Shown one piece after another: positions 1 through 9,232 of a stretch of 56,242 nucleotides of DNA (its first letter is position 1; each line of letters opens with the position of its first letter). The notes beneath the pieces are model-generated. The model had not been told where the DNA came from. It ran no database searches and was given only the letters and a program-made list of their open reading frames with translations. The translations under genes were made by a program, and so were the position numbers. This DNA is from Chrysosporum bergii ANA360D (GTDB lineage Bacteria; Cyanobacteriota; Cyanobacteriia; Cyanobacteriales; Nostocaceae): assembly GCF_029891735.1 (NCBI RefSeq), contig NZ_JANQDH010000079.1:1-56242 (forward strand), read 5' to 3'.

Positions 1-1
1 A

Positions 2-670
2 GGAGAAATTCACGGTATTGGCTTTGACATGAATAATGACCACAATAACCCCCAAAACTTTTTCCAACTCAGTGGTACTCAAAATTGGGGACAGAAAAAC
101 TATAAAAACTACACTACAGGTCACGGGTGGAAGGCTTACACCATTAACGTAGGAGATTACTTTACAGGCAACTTTAACTACCTTACGTTGGTGAATGACC
201 ACGATGTAGCTAATCCGACAGCTAACAGTCAGTTCCGTCATCTGAAAATCTACCAAGCTGACAACATCATCAAGGGAACAAATGGTGATGATACCCTGAT
301 TGGCACCAACGGTAAAGATATCTTACTGGGTCGTGGTCGTAATGATGTCTTTGTCTACGAAAACCTGACCAATTCACTGTTAAATAAATTTGATGTCATC
401 ACTGATTTCAATGCTAATCAAGATAGCTTTGCTGTCAGTAATGCTGCTACTGAGTTTAACAATGTGGGGAGTCCTGCCACCTTCGACACTGCGGCTATAA
501 GTGCGATATTAACTAACCTCAGCGCCCATGCGGTGGTTCAATTCACCTTTGGTAGTCGAACTTTTGTGGCCATTAACGATGGGGTAGCTGGGTTTAATGC
601 TAATACCGACGCGGTGATGGAAGTGACGGGATTAACGGGGACTTTAACTACAGCTAATTTCACTGTGTAA
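2..670 (+). CDS. Secreted RTX/bluetail surface protein, 3' part only
   Basis: The frame is open to the left edge, so only the C-terminal ~222 residues are present; the ATG at 29 is probably internal. An N-terminal beta-rich stretch (motifs NWGQKNYKNYTTGHGW, VNDHDVANPTANSQF) resembles a module common in cyanobacterial RTX proteins. One to two hemolysin-type calcium-binding nonapeptides follow (GTNGDDTLIGTNGKDILLG). The C-terminal domain (DVITDFNANQDSF to VAINDGVAGFNANTDA) matches the bluetail type of putative surface proteins. RTX proteins of this kind are usually exported by type I secretion, are folded by calcium outside the cell and carry no cleaved signal peptide. The N-terminal catalytic or adhesive part lies outside the window, so the function is unknown. 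A terminator follows at 721-759. Confidence 0.8.
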   Translation, partial: GEIHGIGFDMNNDHNNPQNFFQLSGTQNWGQKNYKNYTTGHGWKAYTINVGDYFTGNFNYLTLVNDHDVANPTANSQFRHLKIYQADNIIKGTNGDDTLIGTNGKDILLGRGRNDVFVYENLTNSLLNKFDVITDFNANQDSFAVSNAATEFNNVGSPATFDTAAISAILTNLSAHAVVQFTFGSRTFVAINDGVAGFNANTDAVMEVTGLTGTLTTANFTV

Positions 671-720
671 AGGTTCTGTGCAGAAATTAATATAATGTCC
701 GAGGAGACGATATTTTCATT

Positions 721-759
721 AGATAGGTCTTATTGACAATATTTGACCTATCTTTTTTT
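721..759 (+). terminator. Rho-independent terminator of the RTX gene
   Basis: Perfect 9-bp arms AGATAGGTC (721-729) and GACCTATCT (745-753) are followed directly by a run of T. The hairpin lies 50 bp after the RTX stop codon. Confidence 0.8.
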
Positions 760-849
760 ACCATAAATCGTTACATTCTTTACACTGTCTTGTTTGTCGC
801 CCCGTCAGCCAGGTGAGGTACATCATTAGGGGAAACAGATGTATTAAGC

Positions 850-922
850 AGCGAGCAAGATGCTCTCACGAGAAGACTTTGATCATTTACATTTGTATCT
901 CACGTGTTTAAGAAATGCTATA
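850..922. repeat. Interspersed intergenic repeat, copy 1
   Basis: This segment aligns with 24402-24472 in the same orientation. Both begin AGCGNGCAAGATG and share a 23-bp identical core (881-903 here, 24430-24452 there), then a diverged tail ending CTATA. It lies between the RTX and ureG 3' ends. It looks like a decayed non-coding mobile repeat (REP or MITE-like). No ORF is present. Confidence 0.55.
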
Positions 923-965
923 ACTAAGCTAAATATAATTTTCAGAAAATAAAATTTTGTCTTTA

Positions 966-1571
966 CTAACTCATTTTTGCTGTATGTAACTCTATAAATT
1001 TAATTACATCTGCCAGCCCTTGTTGAGTTTTCAAATTTGTAAAAATAAAAGGTTGATCACCGCGCATTGTCTCAGCATCTCGTCTCATCACCTCTAAATC
1101 TGCTCCAACATGGGCGGCAAGATCAATTTTATTAATTACCAACAAATCAGATTTAGTAATACCGGGTCCACCTTTGCGGGGAATTTTATCACCTGCTGCC
1201 ACATCAATTACATAAATTGTTAAATCTACCAATTCCGGACTAAAAGTAGCCGCTAAATTATCGCCGCCACTTTCCAAAAACACTAAATCTAAATCAATAA
1301 ATTCGTTTTCTAATTGTTCAATGGCTGCCAAATTCATGGAAGCATCTTCACGAATTGCTGTGTGGGGACAGCCGCCAGTTTCTACTCCCAAAATGCGATC
1401 GCTTGTTAATGCTTGAGAACGCACCAAAAACTGAGCATCCTCTTGAGTATAAATATCATTTGTCACCACAGCCAGTTGATACTGGTGACGCAAAGCCTTA
1501 CACATGGCATCCACTAAAGCCGTCTTCCCGGAACCTACTGGACCTGCTACTCCTACACGTAATGCACTCAT
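966..1571 (-). CDS. ureG: Urease accessory GTPase UreG
   Basis: UreG is a SIMIBI-class GTPase. With UreE, UreF and UreD it delivers nickel to apo-urease in the cytoplasm and uses GTP hydrolysis to drive active-site assembly. The 201-residue length is normal. Visible motifs are the P-loop GPVGSGKT (residues 10-17), the invariant nickel-binding Cys-Pro-His (68-70) and the base-specificity motif NKID (147-150). It is last in ureE-ureF-ureG, 10 bp after ureF. The structural genes ureDABC are far away at 27.4-32.6 kb, an unusual separation. The ATG start encodes MSALRVGV, a normal N-terminus for the family. Confidence 0.97.
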   Translation of the reverse strand: MSALRVGVAGPVGSGKTALVDAMCKALRHQYQLAVVTNDIYTQEDAQFLVRSQALTSDRILGVETGGCPHTAIREDASMNLAAIEQLENEFIDLDLVFLESGGDNLAATFSPELVDLTIYVIDVAAGDKIPRKGGPGITKSDLLVINKIDLAAHVGADLEVMRRDAETMRGDQPFIFTNLKTQQGLADVIKFIELHTAKMS

Positions 1572-1581
1572 AGTTTTTTAT

Positions 1582-2271
1582 CTAACTCCTAAACAATCTT
1601 GTATGCTGAGTTTCATGCTGCATACTGGCCAAGGACAACCCCCAACTACAACACCTGAGTTCGTCATCTTCCAAAGCTAGCATTTCCTCTACCACAGCGC
1701 TAATTAATGGTTGTAATTCCCACAATAAATTTTGTCCCGCAGTTTGGCCAAGGGGAATGAGTTTTACCCCAGCAGTAATTAAATTAGTAGCCCAACTATG
1801 CACATATGCCAGCAAAGCTGCTTTAATATTGATTTGCCCATGAGCAACAGCAATACCAAAAGCAATGGCATAATTGCAGGGATCATTGACAGCATCAACC
1901 AAAGGCATGATCTGTGGTTGTAGTTTACCAAGCAACTGGGCCAGCGATCGCCCCATCTGCCAACTACAAGCCCGTAGTTCTTCGGTTTCTCTAGCAGCAG
2001 ATAACCACATATTCCACCGACATAAGGCTGACCTATCGCCAATTCTAGCAGACTTTTCTGCTCGTACCATCACCGCCCCATCTAAGCGAATTGCCCCATA
2101 TTGTAATTCTGCCTGTAACCAATGTTTTAAACTAGCTTGATGTGAAATAGTGCCATTTTCTACGAGTAGTTCTAATCCTTCAGAATAGCTATATGCTCCC
2201 ACAGGCAAACCGGGGCTACCTAACTGCAATATAGATAAAAAATTGGCATCAGTGAGGGTGATGGTGTCCAT
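1582..2271 (-). CDS. ureF: Urease accessory protein UreF
   Basis: UreF bridges UreD-bound urease and UreG and acts as an all-helical scaffold that gates nickel transfer. The 229 residues are typical. Recognisable family features are [21 protein letters not shown]-like N-terminal residues (seen as [19 protein letters not shown]), the central HGQI region and the C-terminal [12 protein letters not shown]. It starts inside the 3' end of ureE (23-bp overlap), which suggests translational coupling, and ends 10 bp before ureG. No frameshift or loss is visible. Confidence 0.96.
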   Translation of the reverse strand: MDTITLTDANFLSILQLGSPGLPVGAYSYSEGLELLVENGTISHQASLKHWLQAELQYGAIRLDGAVMVRAEKSARIGDRSALCRWNMWLSAARETEELRACSWQMGRSLAQLLGKLQPQIMPLVDAVNDPCNYAIAFGIAVAHGQINIKAALLAYVHSWATNLITAGVKLIPLGQTAGQNLLWELQPLISAVVEEMLALEDDELRCCSWGLSLASMQHETQHTRLFRS

Positions 2272-2692
2272 AAGCGCCTAATTCTGGGTGAAATGGTGTG
2301 ATTTCCTCTCTAATTTCCAGCCCCAGTTGTTCTAACATGGTACGTAAAACAGAATCTGGTAATAAGCGTAGATAGCTAGAGGTAATTTCTATGGGTACAT
2401 GGCGATTTCCCAAATGATATGCTGCCCGCATTAATAAAAGCGGTGTTTGAGCAAAAACAGTTAAAATCGGTTCTGGTTTAGCAATAATTTTCACCTTTTC
2501 TTGACTGGTTTCGTCTTGCAAAATATCACCATCTCGCAGTAATGTTCCTCTGGGTAAACGCAAAAATATAACTGTGCCATCTTCTGTTTCCCAGCGATGA
2601 CGACTGCGAGTGCGTTCTTCTGCTGTCAGTGTTAGGGTGAACATGACGGCAACATCAGGATTAGGCGGTTTTAGTTGGGTTAAAGTTAGCAT
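2249..2692 (-). CDS. ureE: Urease accessory nickel metallochaperone UreE
   Basis: UreE is the dimeric nickel chaperone that passes nickel to UreG and the urease apo-complex. The 147-residue protein has the N-terminal peptide-binding-like domain ([30 protein letters not shown]) and a C-terminal metal-binding domain with [11 protein letters not shown]. It ends in a short His-rich tail, GHHHPH, which would add nickel ligands. It is first in the ureE-ureF-ureG unit. The upstream region (2693-2929) holds the divergent promoter zone shared with the membrane-protein gene at 2930. I saw no consensus NtcA site (GTA-N8-TAC) there. Confidence 0.95.
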   Translation of the reverse strand: MLTLTQLKPPNPDVAVMFTLTLTAEERTRSRHRWETEDGTVIFLRLPRGTLLRDGDILQDETSQEKVKIIAKPEPILTVFAQTPLLLMRAAYHLGNRHVPIEITSSYLRLLPDSVLRTMLEQLGLEIREEITPFHPELGAYGHHHPH

Positions 2693-2929
2693 ATTAACAA
2701 CTTAGTTTGATGTTTGGGCTTTAGTGAGTCAAATTTATCTACTATATAACCATAGGCGATCGCTGAAATAATGATATACAATCTTACACAAGTAAACTAT
2801 ACACCAATAAAAACTTCTGCTTATCAACCAAAAAAAGCCTTAATTTTTGTGATTTTATTTGGCGAGTTGTATTTTTACTCGTAAAATTGAAGACAAAGTA
2901 AAAACCAGTAGAATGGATTGTTTAAAGTG

Positions 2930-3856
2930 ATGAGTCAGTTAATCACCCAGGGTGCAACATCTAGCACTAAAGTTCAAATAGCAGATGGTATCAATGATAT
3001 CGCTTGGCAGGCTCACCAAGGAAGTGTAGCAGCGATTATTCAATTATTGAACGAAAAACTGGCTAAGTTCGGGGTGAGAACCAGAGCCATTTTTGCCGAT
3101 GGTGTGTTACAACTTCTATGTGAAGCGGCTAGAGAAGAACAACTTGACCAGGCTACTCTTGTAGAACAAATCCAGCAAATCCTCAATTCCATCTCACCCC
3201 GTAATATTCGTCGAGTTAATATCAATAGTCGAATTGTTAGAGAACAGCAATTACTCTGGCTAACAGAAATTTATCGTCATGGTGATCATCAATTGCTTTG
3301 GTCACAGGAAATTACATTAACTCAGCCCCATATTTTCAAGCGCTTGATGACAGATTTAAAACAAGCTCAAAGTGAATTAATAAAAATACATTTACCCAAA
3401 ACCCAATTTTCTCCATCTTTAGGACTTCGTAAAAATTCATCCACAAAAAGAATACCAGCAGCAGTTGGTTTATGTTCACTTCTGTTACTTACTTGGTTTG
3501 TGTATGCCCTGTTAGGTGATAAATTAATCAACCTGATAAAACTAGAAACCTTTAAATTTTCTATCACACCAATGGAGAAAAGCTCACCGGGTGATTTTAA
3601 TAATAGGGTTTCTGCTCCTTTGGAAGATCATTTTGCAGAGGCTGTGCGAATTGCCAACCGAGCCTCTGATACAGGTAAAATAGCTAATACCTCAACTCAA
3701 TGGTTAGAATTAGCAGCAGAGTGGCAACGGGCTTCAGATTTAATGAGTATGGTGACACCTGATCACAGGCGCTATGAGGAAGCTAAGATCCGCACTCAAC
3801 TATACAGAAAGTATAGTAAAGTGGCACAAACAGAAGCGGAGAAAAGTAAGTTATAG
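2930..3856 (+). CDS. Conserved single-pass membrane protein, unknown function
   Basis: I do not recognise a named family. The protein (308 residues from the ATG at 2930; an in-frame TTG at 2918 is less likely) has a soluble N-terminal half. Its opening resembles cyanobacterial proteins that handle a strand-helix repeat: IADGINDIAWQAHQGSVAAIIQLLN, then a second half-repeat around IRRVNINSRIVREQQLLW. One transmembrane helix follows (AAVGLCSLLLLTWFVYALLG). The C-terminal region is helical (WLELAAEWQRASDLMSMVTPDHRRYEEAK) and resembles the repeat module at the C-terminus of the caspase-fold protein at 19898. It is divergent from ureE. It may be a scaffold or stress-related membrane protein; that is a guess. 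Confidence 0.75.
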   Translation: MSQLITQGATSSTKVQIADGINDIAWQAHQGSVAAIIQLLNEKLAKFGVRTRAIFADGVLQLLCEAAREEQLDQATLVEQIQQILNSISPRNIRRVNINSRIVREQQLLWLTEIYRHGDHQLLWSQEITLTQPHIFKRLMTDLKQAQSELIKIHLPKTQFSPSLGLRKNSSTKRIPAAVGLCSLLLLTWFVYALLGDKLINLIKLETFKFSITPMEKSSPGDFNNRVSAPLEDHFAEAVRIANRASDTGKIANTSTQWLELAAEWQRASDLMSMVTPDHRRYEEAKIRTQLYRKYSKVAQTEAEKSKL

Positions 3857-3867
3857 TTTTGGGTGGT

Positions 3868-3895
3868 GTAGAGACGCAAAATTTCACGCCTCCAC
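3868..3895. repeat. 28-bp palindromic repeat, copy 1
   Basis: The left arm GTAGAGACG is intact and the right arm is degenerate (CGCCTCCAC). It belongs to the family GTAGAGACG-N10-CGTCTCTAC, also at 24580-24607 and 34462-34489. It lies between two converging genes and could form a hairpin. Confidence 0.5.
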
Positions 3896-3918
3896 AAAAT
3901 GACTACAACATCTTTTAA

Positions 3919-4884
3919 CTAAACACTCATTTCTAACATCCTCTGAATGGGACGCAGAGCCGCAATGCGTATGTCTTCTGCCATAGTGATGGCAGGGGTA
4001 AGATTTTTCATGGCTAAATATAATTTTTCCAGAGTGTTTAATCGCATGAATGGACATTCGTTACAAGCACAGTTATTCAATGGAGGGGCCGGAATAAAGT
4101 GCTTATCAGGAGCCAGTTTTTGCATTTGATGAATGATCCCCGGCTCTGTAGCCACGATAAATTGTTTTGTCGGGCTATTTTGACAATATTTGAGTAAAGC
4201 GGCGGTTGAACCGATAAAACTGGCATGACGCAATACAGTACTTTCACATTCTGGATGAGCGATCGCTTCTGCTTCAGGATGAGTAATTTTTAACTGGACA
4301 ATTTTCTTTTCCGAAAAAGTTTCATGAACAATACAGCTACCTTGCCAAAGCAGCAAATCTCGTCCAGTTTGTTCCATGACATACCGCCCCAAATTCCGGT
4401 CTGGGGCAAAAATAATTGGTTGTGATTGGGGTATTTGTTGGATAATCTTAACAGCGTTGGAACTAGTACAGATAATATCGCTCATGGCTTTAATTTCAGC
4501 CGAGCAGTTGATGTAAGAAACCACCAAATGATCCGGATGCGCTGCTTTAAAAGCTGCAAATGCTTCTGGTGGACAACTATCTGCTAAAGAACAACCAGCA
4601 TCTAAATCTGGTAACAGCACCAATTTATCAGGATTAAGTATTTTTGCCGTTTCTGCCATAAAGTGAACACCAGCAAAAACAATCACATCTGCATTTGTTG
4701 TGGCTGCGGCTTTGGCCAGTTGTAATGAATCGCCAATAAAGTCAGCGATATCTTGAATGTCTGGTTCTTGATAGTAATGGGCTAGGATAACCGCATTGAG
4801 TTCTTGTTTGAGACTCTCAATGGCAGTAAATAAATCTAGTGGTAGTTCGCCCAGTGGGGTTTGAGGTATTGCAGTGGTAAACAC
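3919..4884 (-). CDS. nadA: Quinolinate synthase A
   Basis: NadA condenses iminoaspartate with dihydroxyacetone phosphate to give quinolinate, in de novo NAD synthesis. It carries a [4Fe-4S] cluster. The N-terminal signature [25 protein letters not shown] is followed by the cluster-region cysteines [17 protein letters not shown] and [12 protein letters not shown] place the start at the GTG at 4884 ([15 protein letters not shown], 321 residues), because cyanobacterial NadA proteins normally begin this way. The longest frame begins at a TTG at 4929 and adds 15 unlikely residues. It stands alone, converging with the gene at 2930. Confidence 0.95.
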   Translation of the reverse strand: MFTTAIPQTPLGELPLDLFTAIESLKQELNAVILAHYYQEPDIQDIADFIGDSLQLAKAAATTNADVIVFAGVHFMAETAKILNPDKLVLLPDLDAGCSLADSCPPEAFAAFKAAHPDHLVVSYINCSAEIKAMSDIICTSSNAVKIIQQIPQSQPIIFAPDRNLGRYVMEQTGRDLLLWQGSCIVHETFSEKKIVQLKITHPEAEAIAHPECESTVLRHASFIGSTAALLKYCQNSPTKQFIVATEPGIIHQMQKLAPDKHFIPAPPLNNCACNECPFMRLNTLEKLYLAMKNLTPAITMAEDIRIAALRPIQRMLEMSV

Positions 4885-5002
4885 AGTTAGGGTTTGCTTG
4901 AATTTGCACGTTTTGTTCTGTGGATTCAATTATAGTAGTTTTTACCAAAAGTGGTAGACAGTAGAGTTTGCCGAGTTATGTCCAAATCCGACGGAGTTTC
5001 AT

Positions 5003-5938
5003 ATGCTGGAGATAGACTGCAAGGAAAGTGGCATGACCAGTCAAAAAACGAAATCAATAACCCTAAAAATTGCTGTAGTTGGAGATGTTCACGACCAATG
5101 GGAATTAGAAGATGGCACTGCACTCAAGCATCTGGGTGTTGACCTAGTGCTATTTGTGGGCGATTTTGGCAATGAATCGGTGGACGTGGTGAGAGCGATC
5201 GCCTCCCTCGACATTCCCAAAGCAGCTGTGATGGGAAACCACGATGCCTGGTACACAGCCACGGAATGGGGACGTAAGAAATGTCCCTACGACCGCTCCC
5301 AGTCAGATTGGGTACAAGAACAGCTGGATTTATTAGGGCCAGCCCATGTAGGTTACAGTAAACTGGATTTTCCCGACTGGAATTTAACTGTGGTGGGGGG
5401 TCGTCCCTTTACATGGGGTGGGCCAGAGTGGAAATTCGCCGACATTGTGCAAGAACGTTATGGTGTGACAAGTCTGGAGGAGTCCACCGACCTAATCGTT
5501 AAAGCCGTAAACAGGGCTGCTTACGAAACAATTATTTTTCTCGGTCACAATGGACCCAGTGGTTTAGGCGATCGCCCTGAAGATCCCTGTGGTAAGGACT
5601 GGCATCCCATCGGTGGCGACTTTGGCGACCCAGACCTGGGCGCAGCTATTTCTCAAGCTCTCACGGCTGGTAAAACCATTCCTCTGGTGACATTTGGTCA
5701 TATGCACCGTACTTTAAGACACACTAAAAAAGTGCGGCGCAAAACTATATTTAAAAGTCCAGAGGGAACAATTTACCTGAACGCGGCAACTGTACCCAGG
5801 ATTTTAGAAAATCAGGGGGAAAAACTGCGTAATTTTTCCCTTGTTTACTTGACAGGGGGTGAAGTGTCCCAAGTCTCCTTGGTCTGGGTGGGCTATAATT
5901 TCCAGGTAACTGTGGAGGAAATTTTGTACCAGCGATAG
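5003..5938 (+). CDS. TIGR04168-type metallophosphoesterase
   Basis: This is a calcineurin-like phosphoesterase of the cyanobacterial/plastid TIGR04168 type; the substrate is not known. Metal-ligand motifs are in order: GDVHD (27-31), GDFGN (53-57), GNHDAW (78-83), FLGHNGPSG and the C-terminal GHMH. Two starts are possible. The ATG at 5003 has GGAG six bases upstream. The ATG at 5033 (MTSQKTKSITLKIAVVGD) has AAGGAAAG four bases upstream. The first 10 residues of the longer form look unconserved. It is divergent from nadA, and a short spacer leads to the tRNA-Ser gene. Confidence 0.9.
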   Translation: MLEIDCKESGMTSQKTKSITLKIAVVGDVHDQWELEDGTALKHLGVDLVLFVGDFGNESVDVVRAIASLDIPKAAVMGNHDAWYTATEWGRKKCPYDRSQSDWVQEQLDLLGPAHVGYSKLDFPDWNLTVVGGRPFTWGGPEWKFADIVQERYGVTSLEESTDLIVKAVNRAAYETIIFLGHNGPSGLGDRPEDPCGKDWHPIGGDFGDPDLGAAISQALTAGKTIPLVTFGHMHRTLRHTKKVRRKTIFKSPEGTIYLNAATVPRILENQGEKLRNFSLVYLTGGEVSQVSLVWVGYNFQVTVEEILYQR

Positions 5939-6084
5939 CGCAGCCCTGCGGAAATATTTGCCTTTAGTAGTGCAATTCCCCCAGAAGATGAGATATAATA
6001 TTGTCTGTCAGCTTGTGAATATGCCACAAAAGTGTTATGGTAGTGCTTTGTTGTGGATTAATTAAAAAGCTTGACAGTTTTATT

Positions 6085-6169
6085 GGAGAGGTGGCAGAGT
6101 GGTCGATTGCGTCCGACTTGAAATCGGATGAGGCTAAAACCTCCGGGAGTTCGAATCTCCCCCTCTCCG
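6085..6169 (+). tRNA. tRNA-Ser (UGA)
   Basis: The acceptor stem is GGAGAGG (6085-6091) with CCTCTCC (6162-6168) and discriminator G. The anticodon stem-loop is TCCGA-CTTGAAA-TCGGA, giving anticodon TGA. A long variable arm (GAGGCTAAAACCTC) marks a class II tRNA, and the T-arm is GGGAG-TTCGAAT-CTCCC. No CCA is encoded. It reads serine codons UCA and, by wobble, other UCN. Confidence 0.97.
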
Positions 6170-6204
6170 TTCAGTAGGTATGAAAAAATATCAAAAACAA
6201 TGCC

Positions 6205-6240
6205 TCACGCCAAGAGGAAAAAGCCCAAAAATTGGCGTGA
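6205..6240 (-). terminator. Hairpin terminator of the S1-domain gene
   Basis: Arms TCACGCCAA (6205-6213) and TTGGCGTGA (6232-6240) lie just downstream of the minus-strand stop at 6251. On the minus strand a short spacer and then TTTTTG follow. The T-run is imperfect, so termination may be partial. Confidence 0.55.
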
Positions 6241-6250
6241 AACTCGGCAA

Positions 6251-7153
6251 TTATTCAGCAGTTTTGTTGATAGCTCGATTAGCACGGGCTTCTGCTGAAG
6301 CCATAACCTCATCAAAATTCTCTAGTAATTCACCGGGGAAGTTTTCTAAAATTCTGGTAGAAAGAGCTACACGACCTTTACCCTCATCTAAGTCAATAAT
6401 TACAGCTTTGATTGTTTGACCGACTTGAAAGAATTTTTCTAGAGATTCAATGAATTTTTGGCTAATTTGCTTAATATGTAGCAAGGCACTGAGTCCATCT
6501 AAATCTACAAATATTCCAAAAGGTTTAATACCAGTAACTTTACCTTCTACTACTTGATTTAGTTCTAATAAGCTGAAATTGCTAGAACGAGTAGCCAATC
6601 GCTGGGAAAGGATCAGTTTTTTGGCATTACGATTAATTTCTAAAAAACTTACAGTCAAACTTTGCCCTACCAGCGCCTCTAATTTATCACGCTCTGCTAA
6701 TTGCGATCGCGGAATAAATCCTCGCAAAGAGAGGATATCAACGGTAACACCGCCTTTATTCACACCTGTTACCCTGGCTTGCACCGTCTGGCCCGCTTCG
6801 TGCATTTGTGTCACTCGTTCCCAGATTTGCTGAATTTCCAGCTGTCTACGGGAAAGAGTTACCTGACCCTCTGCATCCTGATCTCGGATAATTAAAAACT
6901 CCAGTTCCTCATGTAATGGTAGCAGCTGTGATAAATCCGTGACTGCTCGCAAAGAAGCCTCATCACGGGGGAGAAAAGCCGATGACTTGCCACCAATATC
7001 TACATAGGCTCCATCAGACTCAAGTTGAAACACTTTTCCAGATACAACTTGTCCCTTTTGAAACTGGTAGTCGTGTACTTCTAGTGCTTTGGCAAAATCG
7101 TCCATTGTAAAGGACGAGTTGGCTGGTTGAGAAACTTTCGATTCGGAGTTCAT
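6251..7153 (-). CDS. S1 RNA-binding-domain protein, ribosomal protein S1 type (Rps1b-like)
   Basis: The 300-residue protein carries three S1 OB-fold domains at roughly residues 33-105 (GQVVSGKVFQLESDGAYVDIG), 120-185 (GQTVQARVTGVNKGGVTVDI) and 200-270 (NQVVEGKVTGIKPFGIFVDLDG). Cyanobacteria have two short S1 proteins. This one fits the shorter second paralog, but I cannot exclude the main rps1. S1 proteins bind mRNA leaders and aid initiation on the 30S subunit, which matters where Shine-Dalgarno sequences are weak, as for several genes here. The gene is monocistronic with its own hairpin terminator. Confidence 0.9.
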   Translation of the reverse strand: MNSESKVSQPANSSFTMDDFAKALEVHDYQFQKGQVVSGKVFQLESDGAYVDIGGKSSAFLPRDEASLRAVTDLSQLLPLHEELEFLIIRDQDAEGQVTLSRRQLEIQQIWERVTQMHEAGQTVQARVTGVNKGGVTVDILSLRGFIPRSQLAERDKLEALVGQSLTVSFLEINRNAKKLILSQRLATRSSNFSLLELNQVVEGKVTGIKPFGIFVDLDGLSALLHIKQISQKFIESLEKFFQVGQTIKAVIIDLDEGKGRVALSTRILENFPGELLENFDEVMASAEARANRAINKTAE

Positions 7154-7309
7154 GACGATTGAAGATAAATTATTATTTGTTAATTTAATGCCATTGGAGT
7201 TTTACTCAACGCCTAACAAATTCCCACCTAGTGGGAGTGTTAAATAATTATGGCATTACTGTTCGGTAGGCAAAACAACCTAAACAGATGGAATATTGAC
7301 CAATTCCTT

Positions 7310-8059
7310 CTAGTCCTTTAACACACTGCTAAAAAGTTGTTTTACTTGCTCCCAAGCATCAGCTGCGGCTTTAGGATTATAGCTGGCGCGATGGTCACAG
7401 AAAAATCCGTGGTCAGATCCATCGTAGCGAAACACACGATGAGAAATTTGGTATTTTTCTAATTCTGCGACTATTTGATCTACTTGTTGCCTGGGAATGC
7501 TGGCATCTTCCATGCCAAAAAAAGCATATATTGTGCCTTTTATTTCCGGGGTCAGAGTGAGACTGGGAGCGCCGCCTCCTGGTGTGCGAGTGGGAATGCC
7601 AGCACCGTAAAAGGAAGCAGTCGCCTTAATATCTGGTAGTGTAGCAGCTAAATAGGCTACATGACCACCAAAACAAAAGCCTATACAGCCAAAGCTATTT
7701 AGTTTCACTTGGGGTAAAGTCTTGAGATAGTCTAGGGCTGATTGAATATCATTCAACAACTCTGATGCTTGAGTTTGGGTCCAGGCATACTTTCTGCCAA
7801 TTTCAATATCTTCTGGAGTGTAGCCTGTTGCAAAACCGGGAGCCTGACGTTGAAAAAGTGCCGGGGCGATGGCTACGTATCCTTGTTTAGCAATTCGTTC
7901 TGTGACTGCGCGAATATGAGCATTGATACCAAAAATTTCTTGTAGTACCACAACTCCCGGATAAGAACCAGATGCCTGTGGCAAAGCCAAATACGCCGAT
8001 ATTTCCAGATTATCTTGCGAAAGATTAACGGTTGTGGTATTTATTATTTGCTCTTGCAT
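7310..8059 (-). CDS. Dienelactone hydrolase family protein
   Basis: This is an alpha/beta hydrolase of the dienelactone hydrolase (carboxymethylenebutenolidase) family. The nucleophile elbow is GFCFGG, with Cys in place of Ser as is typical of the family, and the catalytic His lies in GSDHGFFCD. LQEIFGINAHIRAVTERIAKQGYVAIAP is also characteristic. I prefer the ATG at 8059 (MQEQIINTTTVNLSQ, 249 residues, the usual family length). The open frame extends to 8152 but that N-terminus looks unrelated. In cyanobacteria the natural substrate is unknown. It is divergent from plmA. Confidence 0.9.
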   Translation of the reverse strand: MQEQIINTTTVNLSQDNLEISAYLALPQASGSYPGVVVLQEIFGINAHIRAVTERIAKQGYVAIAPALFQRQAPGFATGYTPEDIEIGRKYAWTQTQASELLNDIQSALDYLKTLPQVKLNSFGCIGFCFGGHVAYLAATLPDIKATASFYGAGIPTRTPGGGAPSLTLTPEIKGTIYAFFGMEDASIPRQQVDQIVAELEKYQISHRVFRYDGSDHGFFCDHRASYNPKAAADAWEQVKQLFSSVLKD

Positions 8060-8235
8060 AAAAGATTGAAGATGTGATTCTTTGATATAACTATGCCAGT
8101 AACTAGAGACCATTTGCCAATCAAAGTGCGGGTAGAAAAAATTTCTACCCAAAAAGTGCTTTGTGTATATAAAATATCAAATATGTAATCAATGCAGTTA
8201 TTTATTTGCTTCTACCACTATCAACAGGTTTGGTA

Positions 8236-9222
8236 ATGATTCAATTCCGTATTCAGCCAGACAGTGAAATTCCCGCTTCAAACCAATTATTTAATCAAAT
8301 TCGGTTTGCCATCGCTTGCCGACAATATCCACCTGGATACAAGTTGCCCAGCACGCGGTCATTAGCCATGCAAACAGGTTTACACCGTAACACCATCAGT
8401 AAAGTTTACCGTCAGTTGGAAGAAGAAGGGTTTGTGGAAAGTCTAGCTGGTTCGGGAATTTATGTGCGTAGCCGAGGTGATGAAGGCGGTAGCTGGCTGC
8501 AATCGCCCGCGATCAAAAAACAAAACGAAGATGGGTATAAATTGGTGCAAAAAGCACTGAATGATATGCTTGCTCAAGGCTATTCACTCAATCAAGCGCG
8601 GGAACTATTTTTAGGTGAAATTGATTGGCGCTTACGTTGTAGCGCCCAAGTATTGGTTGTAGTTCCCTCTCATGACATGGGTGCGGGTGAATTGATGGTG
8701 CATGAGTTGGAAATCTCTCTAAACATACCTGTACGGTTAGTGGCCATGGAAGAATTAACGGCTGTATTAGATAAAACTAGCTCGGCGACAGTGGTGACAA
8801 GCCGTTATTTCATCAGCGATGTGGAAGCGATCGCCGCACCCAAAGCTGTACGTGTGATTCCTTTAGATATATATGACTACGCCAGGGAACTGAGTTTGCT
8901 GAAAACTTTGCCCAGGGAAAATTGCGTAGGTATAGTGAGTTTGAGTGCTGGAATTGCTCGTGCTGCGGAAGTCATTCTTCACGGTTTACGAGGAGATGAG
9001 CTATTGATAATGACAGCACAACCCAAAGATGCGTATAAACTGCAAGCCGTTGTTAAACGAGCGCAAGTAATTGTCAGCGATCAAGCCAGTTTTCCTAGCG
9101 TACATGCAGCAGTACAAGCATTACTTAACGACATTATCCGTCCACCCAAACTTATTAAGGTGGAAAACTACATTGGTTCTAAGTCAATTAGTTTGTTAAA
9201 ACGTGAACTTGGTTTGGGTTAG
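8236..9222 (+). CDS. plmA: GntR-type regulator, PlmA-like
   Basis: The N-terminal winged helix of the GntR family (residues ~1-75: LFNQIRFAIACRQYPPGYKLPSTRSLAMQTGLHRNTISKVYRQLEEEG) is followed by a cyanobacteria-specific effector domain. The N-terminus MIQFRIQPDSEIPAS and the length (328 residues) fit PlmA, first named in Anabaena 7120 for plasmid maintenance and later shown to bind the nitrogen regulators PipX and PII. The assignment comes from recall of the family. The start is the ATG at 8236; the frame opens at a TTG at 8206. A possible role is tuning gene expression to nitrogen and redox state. Confidence 0.8.
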   Translation: MIQFRIQPDSEIPASNQLFNQIRFAIACRQYPPGYKLPSTRSLAMQTGLHRNTISKVYRQLEEEGFVESLAGSGIYVRSRGDEGGSWLQSPAIKKQNEDGYKLVQKALNDMLAQGYSLNQARELFLGEIDWRLRCSAQVLVVVPSHDMGAGELMVHELEISLNIPVRLVAMEELTAVLDKTSSATVVTSRYFISDVEAIAAPKAVRVIPLDIYDYARELSLLKTLPRENCVGIVSLSAGIARAAEVILHGLRGDELLIMTAQPKDAYKLQAVVKRAQVIVSDQASFPSVHAAVQALLNDIIRPPKLIKVENYIGSKSISLLKRELGLG

Positions 9223-9232
9223 CAATTTCCGC

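Noticed and set aside
2693-2929. NtcA box (GTA-N8-TAC) for the urease accessory operon
   Set aside because: Only GTA-N5-TAC (GTAAACTATAC) is present at 2793-2803, so spacing is wrong. None was found before ureD either.
5935-5960. Small GC hairpin (CGCAGCCCTGCG) after the phosphoesterase as a terminator
   Set aside because: The four-to-five bp stem has no T-tract and resembles a common HIP-related repeat fragment.
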